Notes under the pieces: model-generated | What the model was told of the DNA's origin: nothing | Database searches by the model: none | The model's input: only the letters and a program-made list of their open reading frames with translations | In this document: positions 55,055 through 63,452 of the stretch, in pieces | Layout of the letters: each line of letters starts with the position of its first letter | How positions within the stretch are numbered: position 1 is the first letter of the stretch | From: Ramlibacter alkalitolerans | GTDB taxonomy: Bacteria; Pseudomonadota; Gammaproteobacteria; Burkholderiales; Burkholderiaceae_C | Assembly (NCBI RefSeq): GCF_016722765.1 | Contig: NZ_JAEQND010000002.1 | Location: forward strand, 62,001-126,000 | Reading direction: 5' to 3' | DNA: 64,000 nt | Made by a program: the position numbers and the translations under genes

Positions 55055-56941
55055 CTAGTCGCCGAACGAGCGCTGAACCCGGAAGATCAGCGACTGGTGC
55101 TGGCGGCCGCCGATCTCCGACAGGCGCAGCACGATCTGGCTTTCCAGCCGCCCGATATTCCAGTCGAGCCGGTTTTCCCACAGTCGCGTCTCACGATCGG
55201 GAAGCGACAGCATCTGTCCCGGTTGCTTCAGCATGTCCTGGGCCAGCCTGAGGCGCGACACGAAACGCAGTTGCGCGATGCCGAACAGGTTGTTCTCGCG
55301 ATAGGTGATCTCGCCGCTGGCCGACGAGGTGGCGGAGCGCTGGCTGCCGGCCTCCAGCCCGTCGAGCAGGAAGGCGCCGCTGCGCTGCAGGGAGCGCTGG
55401 TACGTCAGGTCCCCGGTCAGCGAGCGGCGGTTGTCGATCGCGAAGGTGCCGGACAGCTGGAAGTTCAACAGGCGGAAGCGGCTGCGCTCGCCGCCGAGCT
55501 CCAGCGCATCGCTGTACGAGGCGCGCGCGAAGGTGCTGCCCTGGCCCTGGTTGCGCTGCCACGTCGCCGCCAGGTTGTTCAGGAGGGTGCGCGAGCTGCC
55601 GAGCGAAGGGTCGATGCCTTCGTGGCGGCTGCTCACGTTGTGCGTCCAGGCGAGCGTCTGCGAACCGGTGAGCGAAAGGTCCGAGGCTTCGCCGAGCCGC
55701 CACAGGCGCGTGGCCGAGTGCCCGAGCTGCGCGTTGGCGGTGAGCTGGTTGTCGTCGCCGTCGGCGCCGTCGCCGCGGGTCGTGTTGCCGCTCAGGCTGC
55801 CGCTGGTGAACCACTCGTAGCGGATGTCGCGGAAGGTCAGCGTGTCGCCCTGGTAGGCGATGCCGACGCCGCCGTTGAGGGAGCCGGAATCGCGGCCGTC
55901 GCTGCGGGTGGCGTTCACGCCGCCGTTGCCCGTGAGCCGCAGGTGCTCGTCGACCTCGTAGCTGGCGCCGAGCGCGGCGCCGAAGGAATCCAGCGAGGTG
56001 CCGGCGATGTCCTCGCGCAGCGAAAGGGCCCGCGCGCTGCCGTTGAGCGACAGCTTGGAGCCCTCGGCACGCCAGAGGCCGACGGTCGACAGCTGCATCG
56101 CCTGCAGGTCGCTCGGTGCGACCAGCGCGCGCTCGCGGGTGCGGGTCCAGTTGGCGGTGCTGTTGACCGACAGCTCCGAGGAGGGCACGTAGTTGTGGCG
56201 CGCCACCAGCGTGTCGAAGCGGCTGTCGTTGTCGGTGCCGACGTCGCGCGCGCGGCTGTGGCCGATGCCCAGCGACAGGTCGTTCGACTTCCAGCGGGTG
56301 TTGAAGTCGCCGTTGAGCGTGTCCTGCTTGCTGTGGAAGCCGAGGCCGGACTGCTCCCGGTGGTCGAAGCTGCCGGCGAGCTGGTAGCGGCCGTCCGGCG
56401 GCCGGTACTGCTGCGAGAAGCCGAGGTTCTGGGTGCGGAAATCGAAGACGGTGCCGAGCCCCGCGTCGTTGCGGCTGTCGTCACGCTGGTAGTGCACTTC
56501 GAACGGGAAGCGGCTGCGCGGGAACAGGTCGAGGCGCACGCTGCCGGTGGCGAACTGCTGGCGCGCGTGGATGCGTTCGGCCAGCGTCCGCGAGCTGCCG
56601 TCCACTCCGAACAGCGTGGGATTGGTCTCGTTCGAGGATTCGGTCGACAGCCCGAGGTTGCCGCTGATGGCGGAGAACCACGGTGCGTAGATGTAGCTGC
56701 GGCCGCTGATGTTGCCCGTGACCAGGTGGGACGTGAAGCGGCCGTCGTCGCCGCCGCGGGCCGCGCGGAAATCGTAGGAGAGCGTGCCCCGCAGGTTCAG
56801 GGGCGGCACCACCATGCCGCCGCTGTCCTCCTTGTCAGGGGGCGGTGCGGCGTCGACCGGGGAGGGTGCCTGCGCTGCGACACCGCCGGCGGCGGCTGCA
56901 CATGCAACCAGGGTGAGCCATGTGCGCCGTTTGAATCGCAT
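55055..56941 (-). CDS. Outer-membrane beta-barrel, MtrB/PioB-like
   Basis: The 628-residue protein has a signal peptide (about 1-23), a short Pro-rich N-terminus, and then alternating polar and hydrophobic strands for the whole length, rich in Tyr, Arg and Asp pairs, ending in FRVQRSFGD. This is a large barrel of about 24-28 strands by length. Set among periplasmic and outer cytochromes, it fits the porin of a porin-cytochrome conduit; direct homology to MtrB is not shown. No cysteine near the N-terminus of the MtrB CXXC type is seen. Confidence 0.75.
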   Translation of the reverse strand: MRFKRRTWLTLVACAAAAGGVAAQAPSPVDAAPPPDKEDSGGMVVPPLNLRGTLSYDFRAARGGDDGRFTSHLVTGNISGRSYIYAPWFSAISGNLGLSTESSNETNPTLFGVDGSSRTLAERIHARQQFATGSVRLDLFPRSRFPFEVHYQRDDSRNDAGLGTVFDFRTQNLGFSQQYRPPDGRYQLAGSFDHREQSGLGFHSKQDTLNGDFNTRWKSNDLSLGIGHSRARDVGTDNDSRFDTLVARHNYVPSSELSVNSTANWTRTRERALVAPSDLQAMQLSTVGLWRAEGSKLSLNGSARALSLREDIAGTSLDSFGAALGASYEVDEHLRLTGNGGVNATRSDGRDSGSLNGGVGIAYQGDTLTFRDIRYEWFTSGSLSGNTTRGDGADGDDNQLTANAQLGHSATRLWRLGEASDLSLTGSQTLAWTHNVSSRHEGIDPSLGSSRTLLNNLAATWQRNQGQGSTFARASYSDALELGGERSRFRLLNFQLSGTFAIDNRRSLTGDLTYQRSLQRSGAFLLDGLEAGSQRSATSSASGEITYRENNLFGIAQLRFVSRLRLAQDMLKQPGQMLSLPDRETRLWENRLDWNIGRLESQIVLRLSEIGGRQHQSLIFRVQRSFGD

Positions 56942-56962
56942 TCACGACCTGTGGCGCTGCGC

Positions 56963-58042
56963 TCAGCGCGCCGGTGCGTTGCCGCCTGCCTGCGCCAGGG
57001 GGAGGAAGCGCGATTCGTCGCGCTGCACCGGGGTGTCGCGCCGCAGCTTGGCCAGGAACGCCGTCCAGGCCTCCTCGCTGCGATCGCGCAGGTACAGGTC
57101 GCGCAGGCGCGGGCGCACGGCCTCCAGCGGGTTGAGCACCGGCTGCTTGCGCGCCTCGAGCCGCAGGATGGCGATGCCTTCGAGCACCTGCACCACGTCG
57201 CTGGTCTGGCCCGGCTGCAGCTTGTCGACGGCCGCTTCCGCGCCTTCGGGCAGCATGCCGCGGTGCACGAAGCCGAGATCGCCCCCGCGCTCCGCGGAGG
57301 CGTCGCCCGAGTGCACCTTCGCCAGGTCGGCGAAGTCGGCGCCGGCCTGCAGGCGCTGCACGATCGTCCTGCCTTCCTCGCGCGCCGCATCCCACTGGGC
57401 CTGCGGCGACGAGGGATTGACCTTCAGGAGGATCAGCCGCAGGTGCACCTGCTCCGGCGAAGTGAACTTGTCCTGGTGCGCCGCGTAGTACTCCTGCAGC
57501 TGCGCGGCGGTCGGTTCGCCGACGGCCTTCACCTGCGCCTGCAGGCGTTCCTGCACGTTGTCGTGTTCCAGTTTCGCCTTCAGTCCGGGCAGCACGCCGG
57601 CGCGGTTGGCCTTCCATTGCGCGCTGTCGCGATAGCGCTCGTCGTATTCGGCGATGGCCTTGTCCACCACGGCCTGGTCCGGGCCGAGCTTGCGGCGCTT
57701 GGCTTCCTTCTCCAGCAGGATCTCGTCGACCAGGTTCTGGCCGACTTCCCGCTGCAGCTTGGCGACGTCCTCCTGCGGAGGCTTGCCGTGATAGAACTTG
57801 CCGCGCGCCGCCTGGGCGAACGCGGCTTCGAAATCCTGGTGGGTGATCACCACCTCACCGACCTTGGCGAACACGCCTGCGGCGCTGCCATGGGCAGCGG
57901 CATGCGAGCCGGCCTGCGAAGCGGCCGGCGCTTCGGCGCCGGGGGCCGCGAACGCGTGCAGCGCGGAGAACAATGCGCAAGCGGCAACGAGGCTGCGCGT
58001 GAGCGCGGGCGAGCGCCGCGCGGCGGTTTGTTCGATGTTCAT
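56963..58042 (-). CDS. Parvulin-type peptidyl-prolyl isomerase, periplasmic
   Basis: The 359-residue protein has a signal peptide, a SurA/PrsA-like helical N-domain (VITHQDFEAAFAQAARGKF, NLVDEILLEKEAKRRKLG) and a parvulin domain (about 205-310: VHLRLILLKV, ADFADLAKVHSGD, GDLGFVHRGMLPEG). Such enzymes fold outer-membrane proteins and secreted cytochromes. Between two ATG codons I choose the second (58042), since AGGAG is eight bases before it but only two before the first. The barrel gene follows by 21 nt, its likely client. Confidence 0.88.
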   Translation of the reverse strand: MNIEQTAARRSPALTRSLVAACALFSALHAFAAPGAEAPAASQAGSHAAAHGSAAGVFAKVGEVVITHQDFEAAFAQAARGKFYHGKPPQEDVAKLQREVGQNLVDEILLEKEAKRRKLGPDQAVVDKAIAEYDERYRDSAQWKANRAGVLPGLKAKLEHDNVQERLQAQVKAVGEPTAAQLQEYYAAHQDKFTSPEQVHLRLILLKVNPSSPQAQWDAAREEGRTIVQRLQAGADFADLAKVHSGDASAERGGDLGFVHRGMLPEGAEAAVDKLQPGQTSDVVQVLEGIAILRLEARKQPVLNPLEAVRPRLRDLYLRDRSEEAWTAFLAKLRRDTPVQRDESRFLPLAQAGGNAPAR

Positions 58043-58066
58043 GGGCATGTCTCCTTTGATGCAAAA

Positions 58067-58085
58067 ACGGGGCCAGAGGCCCCGT
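58067..58085 (-). terminator. Intrinsic terminator or attenuator after the 4-heme cytochrome
   Basis: An 8-bp stem (ACGGGGCC and complement, 3-nt loop) is followed on the minus strand by TTTTTGCATC. It lies between the cytochrome and the isomerase genes and could limit read-through into the long operon. Confidence 0.7.
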
Positions 58086-58144
58086 GCTCGTGTCCCTGAA
58101 GGGAGCGCGCCAGCCCGTGGGGCCGACGCGCACAAGCGCTCTCT

Positions 58145-59005
58145 CTACTTCGTGTGGCAGGCCAGGCAGACCGCGCTGCCGGCATTGCTGATGCGCAGGA
58201 ACGTGGCGTTCGAGGTGTGCGGATCGTGGCAGCTGGCGCACTCGACGAAGGGTTCGGCAACGGTCTGGCCGGTGTAGCCCGGGTTCAGGGCGCCGGTGCC
58301 GCGCGTGTACAGCACCATGTCCGTCTTCTCGCGGGTGTTGTTCGGCGTGGCTTCGGTATCCACCCACCACACGGTCGTGCCGTTGATGGCCTTGTTCTTC
58401 GGCGCCTTGAAGTCCTTGTCGATGGTTGCGGCCGTCGGGTTGGTCACCGAGATGCCGCCGCCGCCGTACTGGATGCCGATCGGGTGGTCGTTGCTCAGGT
58501 CCTGGCCCAGGTTCGTCACCGCGGTGGCGTTCAGCCGGCCGGCGGTCTGGTTGGCACCGGCCCACGTGCCCGCGACCCAGGTGGCGTCGCCGGCCAGGCC
58601 GGAGCCGGGCGCGTTGATCACGGCGCTCATGGACTGCGTGCCGTCATGGCAGGACAGGCAGGCGATGGAGACGGAGCCGACCGGGGCGGTCTTGCCGTCC
58701 AGGGACGACGTGCCCAGGCTGTCGTACGTGGTGTAGGTGGTCGCGGCGGCGAGCCTGCGGTTCCACAGGGGCACCGCGGCACTGTTGTCCGCGCCGTGCG
58801 GCGTGTGGCAGAACACGCAGATTTCCGCCGTGCCGCTGAACTTGTTCACGCCCGTGCCCGTGGAGCCCAGGTTGTGTTTCGTGCCCGTGATCTGCGCCTG
58901 CGCCGGCAGGCTTGCCACGCCGACCACGGCCACGGCGAGCGCCATGGCCAGCGTGCCGACCCCATCCCTCCACGCCTTGGCGGCGACCCATTGCTTCCAG
59001 CCCAT
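58145..59005 (-). CDS. Tetraheme cytochrome c
   Basis: The 286-residue protein has a long signal sequence (about 1-38, cleaved near LPAQAQ) and four hemes: CVFCH, CLSCH, CASCH and CLACH, the last one next to the C-terminus. It corresponds to the N-terminal part of the 11-heme protein (TKHNLGSTGTG, ICVFCHTPH, LSCHDGT, NDHPI). Of two ATG codons I choose the second, as AGGAG lies six bases before it and touches the first. A sigma-54 site lies about 60 nt upstream. Confidence 0.9.
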   Translation of the reverse strand: MGWKQWVAAKAWRDGVGTLAMALAVAVVGVASLPAQAQITGTKHNLGSTGTGVNKFSGTAEICVFCHTPHGADNSAAVPLWNRRLAAATTYTTYDSLGTSSLDGKTAPVGSVSIACLSCHDGTQSMSAVINAPGSGLAGDATWVAGTWAGANQTAGRLNATAVTNLGQDLSNDHPIGIQYGGGGISVTNPTAATIDKDFKAPKNKAINGTTVWWVDTEATPNNTREKTDMVLYTRGTGALNPGYTGQTVAEPFVECASCHDPHTSNATFLRISNAGSAVCLACHTK

Positions 59006-59062
59006 TCCCATCTCCTTGAGGATTCGACGCGCCGCGACGCGCGGCCAGTCGAAGGTTCCTAC

Positions 59063-59078
59063 CGCATCTTGTGTGCCA
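59063..59078 (-). promoter_or_regulatory. Candidate sigma-54 promoter of the tetraheme cytochrome
   Basis: Minus strand reads TGGCACACAAGATGCG: perfect -24 hexamer, GC at the right place in the -12 box. Predicted start is near 59052, about 45 nt before the ATG. Confidence 0.65.
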
Positions 59079-59087
59079 ACCCCAGCA

Positions 59088-59103
59088 GGGGCCGATCGGC
59101 CCC
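59088..59103. repeat. 16-bp perfect palindrome
   Basis: GGGGCCGATCGGCCCC lies ten bases upstream of the -24 element. It could be an operator or a hairpin; only one copy is seen. Confidence 0.4.
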
Positions 59104-59119
59104 GAATGAGGTCCGTCCG

Positions 59120-59133
59120 TTGATGCCCGTCAA
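59120..59133. promoter_or_regulatory. TTGAT-N4-GTCAA activator or FNR-like box
   Basis: TTGATGCCCGTCAA is one base off the FNR/ANR consensus TTGAT-N4-ATCAA. It starts 57 nt from the end of the sigma-54 element at 59063, exactly the distance of the twin box at 63510 to its own sigma-54 element. Confidence 0.6.
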
Positions 59134-59161
59134 GCTTTTGGGGACATGCTTCCCGCATTCA

Positions 59162-59185
59162 GGAATCGGCACCTTTTCCGATTCC
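59162..59185. terminator. Hairpin after the NHL lipoprotein gene
   Basis: An 8-bp stem (GGAATCGG and complement, 8-nt loop) lies 16 nt after the stop of the NHL gene. It lacks a T run on the minus strand, so termination is uncertain. Confidence 0.45.
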
Positions 59186-59200
59186 CGGAGCTGGCACGCG

Positions 59201-60385
59201 TCAGCGGGTGGCGGCTGGCGCCGGCGTCCTGGCCGTCGGGCCTTGCGCCGTGGCGGGTGCGGCGGCGGGGGCCGCGGTCGCTGCGGGGGCGGTGGGACCG
59301 TAGTGGGCGCTGGCGGGCAGAGCCGCGGGCCGGAACACGTCCACCTTCTTGAAGTACTGGTCCACCACGTAGATGCGGCCGTCGCTGTCCACCGCGATCC
59401 CGGAGGGCAGCATGAAGCGCGCGGGTCCGTCCACGTTGCTGCGGCCGCCGACATTGAGCAGCAGCTCGCCCTGCGGGTTGAAGATCTGGAAGTTGCCGAA
59501 GGCCGTGTCGATCACGTAGATGTTGCCGTCGCGGTCGGCGGCGATCTCCTTGGGCCGCGCGAACTGGCCCGACTGGCGGCCGATGGTGCCGAAGGTCTTG
59601 ACGAACTTGCCGTCGGCGTCGAACACCTGGACCCGGAAGTTGCCGCCGTCGACCACGTACAGCAGGCCGTCGGCGCCGACCACCGCGTCGCGCGGCAGGT
59701 TGAACTGGCCCGGGCCTTCGCCCCGGGTGCCGATGTCCGACAGGTGCTTGCCGGTCTCGAGATCGAGCACGCGCACCAGGTGGTCGTTGCTGCTCACGCC
59801 GCCCACGTCCACCACGTACAGGCGCTTGCGCGCGTTGTCGATCGCCAGGCCGGCCGGCCGGCTCCACTTGATGTCCTGTCCCATGACGCGCAGGAACTTG
59901 CCCTTGGCGTCGTACACCTGCACGCGCTTGAGCGTGCCGTCGACGACGTACAGGTTGTTCTGGTCGTCCAGGTCCAGGCCGAAGGGCATGCGCAGCGAAC
60001 CGGGGTCCTCGACGCCGATGCGCGTGTAGGTCTTGGCGTTCAGGTCGTACATGACGACCACCCGGTTGAGGGTGTCGCCGACGTAGATGCGGCCGTTGCG
60101 GGCCGCCACGCCGTAGGGCTTGCCGAGGCCTTCGCCGGTGCGGACCTCGCCGGTGAGCATGCGGCGCAGGGAGCCGTCCTTGGCGTCGGCCACCACGTCG
60201 GCGCTGCTGTAGATGCTGCGTTCCCAGAAGAAGCGCGCCGTGTCCGGTGCGGCCGGGAAGACGGGAATCTCGGCCTCCTTCTGCGCCTGCGCCTTGGGCG
60301 CCTCCGCGCAGCCGGCGAGCAGCAACAGGCTGGTCATTCCCACAACCGCAAGGACGCGGCTCGCTTTCGAGAATCGGGGCTTCAT
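59201..60385 (-). CDS. NHL-repeat beta-propeller lipoprotein
   Basis: The 394-residue protein has a lipobox (LLAGC, near Cys26) and six or so NHL blades (KPYGVAARNGRIYVGDTLN, MPFGLDLDDQNNLYVVDG, LPRDAVVGADGLLYVVDG, RPKEIAADRDGNIYVID, LPSGIAVDSDGRIYVVDQ). It ends in an Ala/Pro/Thr-rich tail. It is the nearest relative of the NHL gene at 48621. It is divergent from the triheme class I cytochrome gene with back-to-back sigma-54 sites between. Confidence 0.85.
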   Translation of the reverse strand: MKPRFSKASRVLAVVGMTSLLLLAGCAEAPKAQAQKEAEIPVFPAAPDTARFFWERSIYSSADVVADAKDGSLRRMLTGEVRTGEGLGKPYGVAARNGRIYVGDTLNRVVVMYDLNAKTYTRIGVEDPGSLRMPFGLDLDDQNNLYVVDGTLKRVQVYDAKGKFLRVMGQDIKWSRPAGLAIDNARKRLYVVDVGGVSSNDHLVRVLDLETGKHLSDIGTRGEGPGQFNLPRDAVVGADGLLYVVDGGNFRVQVFDADGKFVKTFGTIGRQSGQFARPKEIAADRDGNIYVIDTAFGNFQIFNPQGELLLNVGGRSNVDGPARFMLPSGIAVDSDGRIYVVDQYFKKVDVFRPAALPASAHYGPTAPAATAAPAAAPATAQGPTARTPAPAATR

Positions 60386-60441
60386 GTGATCGGCACTCCA
60401 CAGACGGTGCCGGCCCTCGCGGCCGGCGTACGTCAGCGAAA

Positions 60442-60457
60442 CGCAAGGCCCATGCCA
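60442..60457 (-). promoter_or_regulatory. Candidate sigma-54 promoter of the NHL lipoprotein gene
   Basis: Minus strand reads TGGCATGGGCCTTGCG, matching TGGCA and TTGC at exact spacing. Predicted start near 60431 gives a leader of about 46 nt with GGAG before the ATG. Confidence 0.7.
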
Positions 60458-60471
60458 CCGCGGATGAAAGG

Positions 60472-60487
60472 TGGCATCGAAGTTGCA
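60472..60487 (+). promoter_or_regulatory. Candidate sigma-54 promoter of the class I cytochrome operon
   Basis: Plus strand reads TGGCATCGAAGTTGCA, an almost perfect -24/-12 element. Predicted start near 60498 leaves a 19-nt leader that contains GGAG ahead of the ATG at 60517. Confidence 0.75.
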
Positions 60488-60516
60488 CGAGGGCGGAAGA
60501 TCCGTCCGGAGACAAC

Positions 60517-61668
60517 ATGTCGAGAACCCCGATTTCCACCCGCACTGCCCGCCGCTGGCTCGCTGCCGCGCTTGCGCTGGCGGCCGGCTGGCTGGCCGCC
60601 CCGGCCCTGGCCGGCGACCGCGGCCCGAGCGCCGCGCAGCAGACCCCGGCGGCCCTGTATCACAACTACTGCTCGGTGTGCCACGGCGACCAGGGCGACG
60701 GCAACAGCCGCGCCAAGGGCAGCCTCAAGCCGGCGCCGCGCGATTTCACCAGCGCGCAGTCCGGCCAGGAACTCACCCGCGAGCGCATGATCGCGGCCGT
60801 GACCACCGGCGTGCCCGGCACGGCGATGGTCGGCTGGCGTTCCCAGCTCAGCGACGACCAGATCGCCAAGGTGGTCGACTACGTGCGCGACACCTTCATG
60901 CGCCCCAGCATCGCCGCCGATGCCAGCCGCGGCCGCCAGATCTATGCCCGCATCTGCTCGGTGTGCCACGGCGACCGCGGCGCCGGCTCCATGTGGGCCA
61001 GCGCCAACCTGAACCCGGCGCCGCGCGACTTCTCCTCGCCGGCCGCGAAGAACGAACTCTCGCGCGACCGCATGCTGGCCGCCGTGGCCGCCGGCCGCCC
61101 GAACACCGCGATGCAGGCCTACGGCAACCGCCTGAGCAAGGACGACATGGAAGCCGTGGTCGACTACATCCGCGGCGCCTTCATGCGCATCCCCGAGCAG
61201 GAGGCGAACATCTCCGGCACGCATGCGCGCGGCGCCCCCGCCCCCGAGCGGGCGCCTGCGGCCAAGCCCGCCGCCCAGGAGCATGCGGGGCACGGCCCGG
61301 GCGCCGCGGCGGGCAAGGACGCCAAGGCGTACATGGCAGCCGTCATGCCGCACGGCCTGGTGGGCGATGCCGTGGCGGGCAAGAAGTTCTACGATGCGAA
61401 CTGCGCGACCTGCCACGGCGTCAAGGGCGACGGCCAGGGGCCCCGCGCGTACTTCATCAACCCGAAGCCGGCGGTGTTCACCAGCGACCAGGGCCGCGGC
61501 GTGTACAACCGCCCGTTGATCTTCGACGCCGTGTCCGCCGGGCGCCGCGGCACCGAGATGCCGGCATGGGACAAGGTGCTGACGAAACAGGAAATCGCCA
61601 ACGTGTCCGAATACGTGTTCCGTGCGTTCATCCAGTCGGGGGCGAACAAGAATGTCGCGAAGAAGTGA
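60517..61668 (+). CDS. Tri-domain class I cytochrome c
   Basis: The 383-residue protein has a signal peptide (about 1-32) and three cytochrome c domains, each with one heme: CSVCH (from Cys52), CSVCH and CATCH. The domains share the phrase KPAPRDFTS / NPAPRDFSS and an RxxAAVxxGxPxTAM segment with the likely distal Met. A His/Ala/Pro-rich linker separates domains two and three. It overlaps the next cytochrome gene by 17 nt. It may feed or drain the periplasmic cytochrome pool. Confidence 0.92.
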   Translation: MSRTPISTRTARRWLAAALALAAGWLAAPALAGDRGPSAAQQTPAALYHNYCSVCHGDQGDGNSRAKGSLKPAPRDFTSAQSGQELTRERMIAAVTTGVPGTAMVGWRSQLSDDQIAKVVDYVRDTFMRPSIAADASRGRQIYARICSVCHGDRGAGSMWASANLNPAPRDFSSPAAKNELSRDRMLAAVAAGRPNTAMQAYGNRLSKDDMEAVVDYIRGAFMRIPEQEANISGTHARGAPAPERAPAAKPAAQEHAGHGPGAAAGKDAKAYMAAVMPHGLVGDAVAGKKFYDANCATCHGVKGDGQGPRAYFINPKPAVFTSDQGRGVYNRPLIFDAVSAGRRGTEMPAWDKVLTKQEIANVSEYVFRAFIQSGANKNVAKK

Positions 61669-62839
61669 GTGGGGGCCGGTGCTGCGCAGTCTGGCGGCGC
61701 CCCTCCTGCTTGCCGGCGTCGCCGCGCTGAGCGCCTGCGGCGAAGCGCCCGGCGGCGCCAGGGGCGCCGCCCCCAGCCAGACTCCCGTTGCCGCGGCCCC
61801 GGCCGCTGCCGCCCCGAGCGAAGCCACGCTCAAGCTCGGTCGCGACGTCTACAACTTCCGCTGCTACTTCTGCCACGGCTACTCCGGCGACGCGAAGACG
61901 CTGGCGGCCACCTACATGGAACCGAAGCCCCGGAACTTCCAGGCCACGAACCCGCAGGACCTGCCCATCGAGCGCATCGGCGCGGCGGTGCGCAACGGCA
62001 TCCCGAACACGGCGATGAAGGGTTTCACCGGCATCCTCAACGACGAGGAGATGAAGGCGGTCTCCGAGTTCGTGCGCGACGAGTTCCTCGTCAAGCGCGC
62101 GCCCAACACCCGTTACCACACGCCGGAAAACGGCTGGCCCGACCACGAGCGCAATGCCGCCGCCTTCCCGTTCGCGCGCGGCGAGATCGCCATCGACACG
62201 CCGTTCGAGCAGCTCACGCCGCCGCAGCAGCAGGGCCTGCGCCTGTTCAAGAGCGCCTGCATCACCTGCCACGACCATGCGAAGGTGAACGATCCGGGCA
62301 AGGTCTGGGAATCGCGCCCGGTGAGCTTCCCGCGCGATGCGTATTGCATCAGCTGCCACCAGGACGTGCCGCGTTCGGAGCCGACCGGCGTGGGCCACCC
62401 GCAGCGCCAGTCGACGCACACGTTCGCGCAGCGTGACGGCACCGTGCCCGTGCGCTCGCCTGCGCGCGCCGAGGCGCAGATCGGCGCCAACTACGTGGTG
62501 CACGACAAGCCGCCGGCGCTGGTGGGCGCGAGCGCGCAGGAACTGCAGGGCGAGCGCCTGTTCCAGAAGAACTGCGCCTTCTGCCATGCCGGCGACGGCA
62601 CCGCCAAGGGCTGGATCGGCAGCTTCCTCGAACCGCATCCGCGCGACCTCACGAGCGACGAGCAGATGAAGGGCATGACGAAGGAACGCCTGCTGCATTC
62701 CATCCGAGAAGGCCTGCCGAATACCTCGATGCCGGCGTGGAAGAGCGTGATGAGCGACGCCGAGATCGAGGCCCTCGCCGCGTACATCGCGCGGGCGTTC
62801 CATCCGGTGGCGGGGATCAAGACCTCGCAGGCGAAATGA
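61652..62839 (+). CDS. Tetraheme cytochrome c lipoprotein
   Basis: The 395-residue protein has a lipobox (LSAC, near Cys29), an Ala/Pro linker and four hemes: CYFCH, CITCH, CISCH and CAFCH. The first and last lie in class I type domains with the same PKPRNFQAT and PHPRDLTS phrases as the gene before. The middle pair, close together (CITCHDHAK and CISCHQDV), is a different module. It overlaps the tri-domain cytochrome by 17 nt and is likely its membrane-bound partner. Confidence 0.9.
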   Translation: MSRRSEWGPVLRSLAAPLLLAGVAALSACGEAPGGARGAAPSQTPVAAAPAAAAPSEATLKLGRDVYNFRCYFCHGYSGDAKTLAATYMEPKPRNFQATNPQDLPIERIGAAVRNGIPNTAMKGFTGILNDEEMKAVSEFVRDEFLVKRAPNTRYHTPENGWPDHERNAAAFPFARGEIAIDTPFEQLTPPQQQGLRLFKSACITCHDHAKVNDPGKVWESRPVSFPRDAYCISCHQDVPRSEPTGVGHPQRQSTHTFAQRDGTVPVRSPARAEAQIGANYVVHDKPPALVGASAQELQGERLFQKNCAFCHAGDGTAKGWIGSFLEPHPRDLTSDEQMKGMTKERLLHSIREGLPNTSMPAWKSVMSDAEIEALAAYIARAFHPVAGIKTSQAK

Positions 62840-62866
62840 GCTCGCGGCGAGCACAGGCAACTCTTT

Positions 62867-62959
62867 AACGCAGAAGCCGCAAAAGTAACGCGAAAGCCGC
62901 AGAAAAAACCTTAAAGGATTTCTTTGCGGTTTTCGCCTTGCTTTTGCGGCTTCTGCGTT
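62867..62959. repeat. 93-bp inverted repeat (large hairpin)
   Basis: Perfect 19-bp arms (AACGCAGAAGCCGCAAAAG and its complement, 62867-62885 and 62941-62959) enclose a second imperfect pair of arms (GCGAAAGCCGCAG against its near complement). The base composition is lower in GC than its surroundings, as in mobile intergenic repeats. It could also end transcription of the cytochrome pair. Confidence 0.8.
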
Positions 62960-62970
62960 CTCCTGTCCCC

Positions 62971-63015
62971 TCATGCCCCTCATGCCCCTCATGCCCCTCA
63001 TGCCCCTCATGCCCC
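62971..63015. repeat. Tandem repeat, five copies of a 9-bp unit
   Basis: The unit TCATGCCCC is repeated five times without change. It lies in the non-coding stretch between the two cytochrome transcription units. Confidence 0.9.
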
Positions 63016-63032
63016 TCGGCCAGCGCCCGGCC

Positions 63033-63056
63033 AAAAAAAAGCGGCCCGAAGGCCGC
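63033..63056 (-). terminator. Intrinsic terminator of the monoheme cytochrome gene
   Basis: Stem GCGGCC/GGCCGC with a 4-nt loop, followed by eight T on the minus strand, about 45 nt past the stop. Confidence 0.85.
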
Positions 63057-63099
63057 ATGAACAATCCGGGCTGGAAAAGGCGCCCGCGGGCGCCTGTCG

Positions 63100-63405
63100 T
63101 TACTTCGCGGCGGCGGTGATGTAGTCCACCGCGGCGGCGATGTCGGCGTCCGTCAGGGCGGTGTTGCCGCCCTTCGGAGGCATCGCGTTCTTGCCCTTGG
63201 TCACGGAACCGACCAGGGCCGCCTTGCCCGTCGCGATCCGGGGCGCCCAGGCCGCCTTGTCGCCGAACTTCGGGGCACCAGCCACGCCGGCGGCATGGCA
63301 CAGGGCGCAGGTCTGGTCGTAGACGGCCTTGCCGTCGGCGGCCATCGCCGTGGAAGCCACACCCATCGTCGCGAGGACCAGCAGTCCCCCAGCAATCACC
63401 TTCAT
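63100..63405 (-). CDS. Monoheme cytochrome c (c5 type)
   Basis: The 101-residue precursor has a signal peptide (1-22) and one heme site, CALCH, with the c5-type pattern GAPKFGDKAAWAPR and distal Met in KNAMPPKGG. It is a soluble periplasmic carrier. Its mature part is the free version of the first domain of the fusion cytochrome at 53490. A ribosome site GGAG lies nine bases before the ATG. A sigma-54 site and a TTGAT palindrome lie upstream. Confidence 0.93.
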   Translation of the reverse strand: MKVIAGGLLVLATMGVASTAMAADGKAVYDQTCALCHAAGVAGAPKFGDKAAWAPRIATGKAALVGSVTKGKNAMPPKGGNTALTDADIAAAVDYITAAAK

Positions 63406-63452
63406 CTGACAATCTCCAAAGTTGCGGGTTGGAAAAACTCCGCCACGGGTAC

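Noticed and set aside
58060..58075. Sigma-54-like element TGGCCCCGTTTTTGCA before the isomerase gene
   Set aside because: The predicted transcript start would fall beyond the ribosome site of the gene, and the match is made by the terminator hairpin and its T run.
62971..63015. CRISPR array
   Set aside because: The repeats are 9 bp, directly joined, with no spacers and no cas genes nearby.
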